This document shows, piece after piece, positions 5,411 to 7,000 of a stretch of 7,000 nt of DNA. Below the pieces are notes generated by a model, which saw nothing but the letters and a program-made list of their open reading frames with translations, was not told where the DNA came from and did no database searches. A program made the position numbers and the translations under genes. Positions within the stretch are counted from its first letter, which is position 1; the number at the start of each line of letters is the position of its first letter. The DNA comes from Bacillota bacterium. GTDB taxonomy: Bacteria; Bacillota; Thermosediminibacteria; Thermosediminibacterales; Thermosediminibacteraceae. The stretch covers positions 1 to 7,000 of the forward strand of contig QGUT01000084.1 of assembly GCA_003242255.1 (NCBI GenBank). Direction: 5' to 3'.

Positions 5411-6916
5411 TTACACAATTCCGGCAAACAGGACGCTGGAAATGCCGATGCTGAGGAAGTTGACCAAGTCGTTGTTTACAAAACTCAGTCCCCGGACGAG
5501 CCGGTTTGGTTTGCCGTTGAAGAACCTTTTTTCGGTTTCGCCTTCGAGTTCTTCCGAATAGTATACGCCCTGAAGGGTTGCGCCAAGGAGCGAATCAATG
5601 AGCGACCCTAAGAATCCCCCCAGGGTCACTATAAATAGGCTCTGAAAGTGGGTAAAGGCCATGTTCCCGAAACCCATCAGTTTAAATCCGGCGGCAGTGG
5701 ATATGCCGATGAGTAAGGCTCCCATTAATGCGGCTAAGGTCCCCAATAGGCTTACCGCACCGGAGGTGCCTTTTTCCACTCTCTTAAAGGTTCTGAGCGA
5801 AATTGGGCGGGCTTTGCTCAGGACCCCGAGCTCCGTAGCCCAGGTATCGGCGTTGGCGGCAGCAAAGGATATGGCAAGCAGCACAAGATACGACGGATTT
5901 TTTGTAATGTAATAAAGCACCGAATAGATAAGTCCAACGCCCCCGTTGGCCAGCACCTGCAAAACATCCCTGCACCCTGTTTTGTCGAAATGGCGGGCTA
6001 CACTGCTTTTTGCGCTCTTTTTAAAATGGGAAAGGGCGCTGGAGGAAAGAAAGAAGAGCACCATCAAAAATGAGCCGAAGATCCCCGAAGTGGCGTACAT
6101 TATTGTGCCCAGGAATGTTGCGCCCACAGAGCCGTCAAGGGTAAGGGAATTCTTTATATAGGCGACGTATGCAATGATGAAACTAAGCAAAAAGCCTATC
6201 CCGGCCATGTAAATGAATATGAAAAGGTCCGAATTTTTGAGAATGTGTAAGAAATAGTAAGAAGCAAGTGCAGTAACAACCGGGACGGTGAGGTTGTCCG
6301 TGCCGGAAGGCGAAAGAGCTTCCAAAATCGTGGCAAGGAGTGCTGTCAAAAAGCTTACTCTTAGGACGCTGGGGTTAAATCCTGCAAAAAGGCACAGGAC
6401 AACTGCGATAGATGAAAAAGAAAAAGTAAGCATCGCTGTAGAGCCTTCAAGGCTCTTTTCGTTTTTGAAGATCCTGTACTTCAATTTCCCCCACTTTTGG
6501 CCCACAATTGCCGCAAAGCCATCGCCGTAACCCATGGCCATGACTCCCGCAAGGCCTATATACTCAAAACCGCTCCCCAAAAGCCCACCATCCCATGTCA
6601 GGAGGATGAGGACTATAAGCGCTACGGGGAAATACACCGTTCCCAGGTCTGAGCCCGTCTCCTTTCTTTCCATGCCCTTGAAGAAATTTTTCTTGTGGGA
6701 ATAATAGTTTACCGCCACGAATAAGGCAGGGGGTATGAGAGCGAATCTGATGTCATCGATGAGAAACATGGCCAAAGGCCACCAGTGGGATACCCCGATG
6801 TGCACCAGTTTCCTCGTAAATTCCGGGTCTTTTCCGGCCCTTTGCAAAACTTCCGAAAGTATTATGACAGCTAAGACGAAAAGGATTGATATGAAAACTC
6901 CCAATAAATCGTTCAA
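5411..6916 (-). CDS. Two-domain membrane protein: dolichol/phytol kinase-like half fused to DUF92 (VTE6-like) half
   Basis: This is a 501-residue protein with many hydrophobic segments. The first half (about 1-230) resembles the COG0170 family (SEC59 dolichol kinase, VTE5 phytol kinase): RKLVHIG (35-41), GYGDGFAAIVG (129-139), EKSLEGS (153-159) and E199 followed by TDNLTVP (206-212). The second half (about 232-501) resembles DUF92, whose plant member VTE6 phosphorylates phytyl phosphate: FFLSSSALSHF (288-298), NADTWATELG (355-364), GTSGAVS (383-389), LIDSLLGATLQ (439-449) and NND (481-483). The inference is that one polypeptide carries a polyprenol through two successive phosphorylations to the diphosphate; the substrate is unknown and a CTP donor is only expected from the family. 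The TTG at 6916 is preferred because GGAGG lies 8 bases upstream; an upstream TTG at 6985 would add 23 non-hydrophobic residues coded through a hairpin. The gene is convergent with the transporter operon and closed by its own terminator. Confidence 0.85.
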   Translation of the reverse strand: MNDLLGVFISILFVLAVIILSEVLQRAGKDPEFTRKLVHIGVSHWWPLAMFLIDDIRFALIPPALFVAVNYYSHKKNFFKGMERKETGSDLGTVYFPVALIVLILLTWDGGLLGSGFEYIGLAGVMAMGYGDGFAAIVGQKWGKLKYRIFKNEKSLEGSTAMLTFSFSSIAVVLCLFAGFNPSVLRVSFLTALLATILEALSPSGTDNLTVPVVTALASYYFLHILKNSDLFIFIYMAGIGFLLSFIIAYVAYIKNSLTLDGSVGATFLGTIMYATSGIFGSFLMVLFFLSSSALSHFKKSAKSSVARHFDKTGCRDVLQVLANGGVGLIYSVLYYITKNPSYLVLLAISFAAANADTWATELGVLSKARPISLRTFKRVEKGTSGAVSLLGTLAALMGALLIGISTAAGFKLMGFGNMAFTHFQSLFIVTLGGFLGSLIDSLLGATLQGVYYSEELEGETEKRFFNGKPNRLVRGLSFVNNDLVNFLSIGISSVLFAGIV

Positions 6917-6930
6917 TTTTATGACCTCCA
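6914..6930 (-). promoter_or_regulatory. Shine-Dalgarno that selects the TTG start at 6916
   Basis: On the minus strand TGGAGGTCATAAAATTG reads from 6930 to 6914: GGAGG at 6929-6925, eight spacer bases, then TTG. It fixes the start of the reverse gene 23 codons inside the longest open frame. Confidence 0.8.
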
Positions 6931-6955
6931 AATGTTTTATTTCTGCCTTGCCAAT

Positions 6956-6982
6956 AAAACCCGGCACCTTACCGGGCGTTTT
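6956..6982 (-). terminator. Terminator-like hairpin upstream of the reverse gene
   Basis: On the minus strand AAAAC-G-CCCGG, loop TAAGGTG, then CCGGGTTTT gives a 5-bp GC stem. It is extended by AAAA/TTTT pairing across a small bulge and ends in TTTTATT. It probably terminates an upstream reverse-strand gene lying beyond base 7000; TAATAA at 7000-6995 could be that gene's stop. Only about 22 bases separate it from the Shine-Dalgarno at 6929, so it may instead lie in the leader of the downstream gene. Confidence 0.6.
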
Positions 6983-7000
6983 CAACAGGCAGCTTTATTA

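Noticed and set aside
5357..5611. Forward open frame of 84 codons at the 3' end of the reverse gene
   Set aside because: It runs through the terminator stem and is antisense to the conserved DUF92 C-terminus; no proper Shine-Dalgarno precedes its start.
6288..6530. Forward open frame of 80 codons within the reverse gene
   Set aside because: It is antisense to the conserved kinase-like first half, including the GDG motif, and has no recognisable product.
6917..6985. N-terminal extension of the reverse gene from a TTG at 6985
   Set aside because: The added 23 residues are coded through a terminator-like hairpin, and a strong GGAGG sits 8 bases before the TTG at 6916.

Overview
The window looks like chromosomal DNA of a Gram-positive, Clostridia-type Firmicute. 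The grounds are strong Shine-Dalgarno sequences with GTG and TTG starts, rho-independent hairpins between units, an OmpR-type two-component pair beside a bacitracin/lantibiotic-type ABC exporter, and compact spacing. A moderately GC-rich thermophilic anaerobe would fit, but that is an impression and not a measurement. I see no tRNA, rRNA, CRISPR array, insertion sequence or phage gene.

Layout. Positions 1-314 hold the 3' end of a forward sodium/glutamate symporter gene (gltS), followed by a hairpin. A promoter with a perfect TATAAT box at 427-432 and a palindrome in its spacer drives a response regulator (482-1228) and a sensor histidine kinase (1239-2660), closed by a good terminator at 2671-2700. 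The 98 bases before the next gene carry four helically phased 11-bp repeats (2698-2741) next to possible -10 boxes. Next come an ABC ATPase with a Glu in place of the Q-loop Gln (2799-3707), a permease overlapping it by 4 bp (3704-4456) and a second, paralogous permease (4540-5271). On the reverse strand, 5411-6916 encodes a polytopic membrane protein that joins a dolichol/phytol-kinase-like half to a DUF92 (VTE6-like) half. A terminator lies on each side of this gene, both reading on the reverse strand.

How the parts fit (inference). The kinase senses an envelope insult, probably a cationic or lipid II-binding peptide. The regulator then binds the phased repeats and switches on the exporter, which removes the peptide from the membrane. 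No lantibiotic precursor or modification gene is visible, so this looks like a resistance or sensing module and not producer self-immunity. The convergent reverse gene is a separate unit. Its two halves suggest one protein that phosphorylates an isoprenoid alcohol twice, alcohol to monophosphate to diphosphate. It is the least conventional gene in the window.
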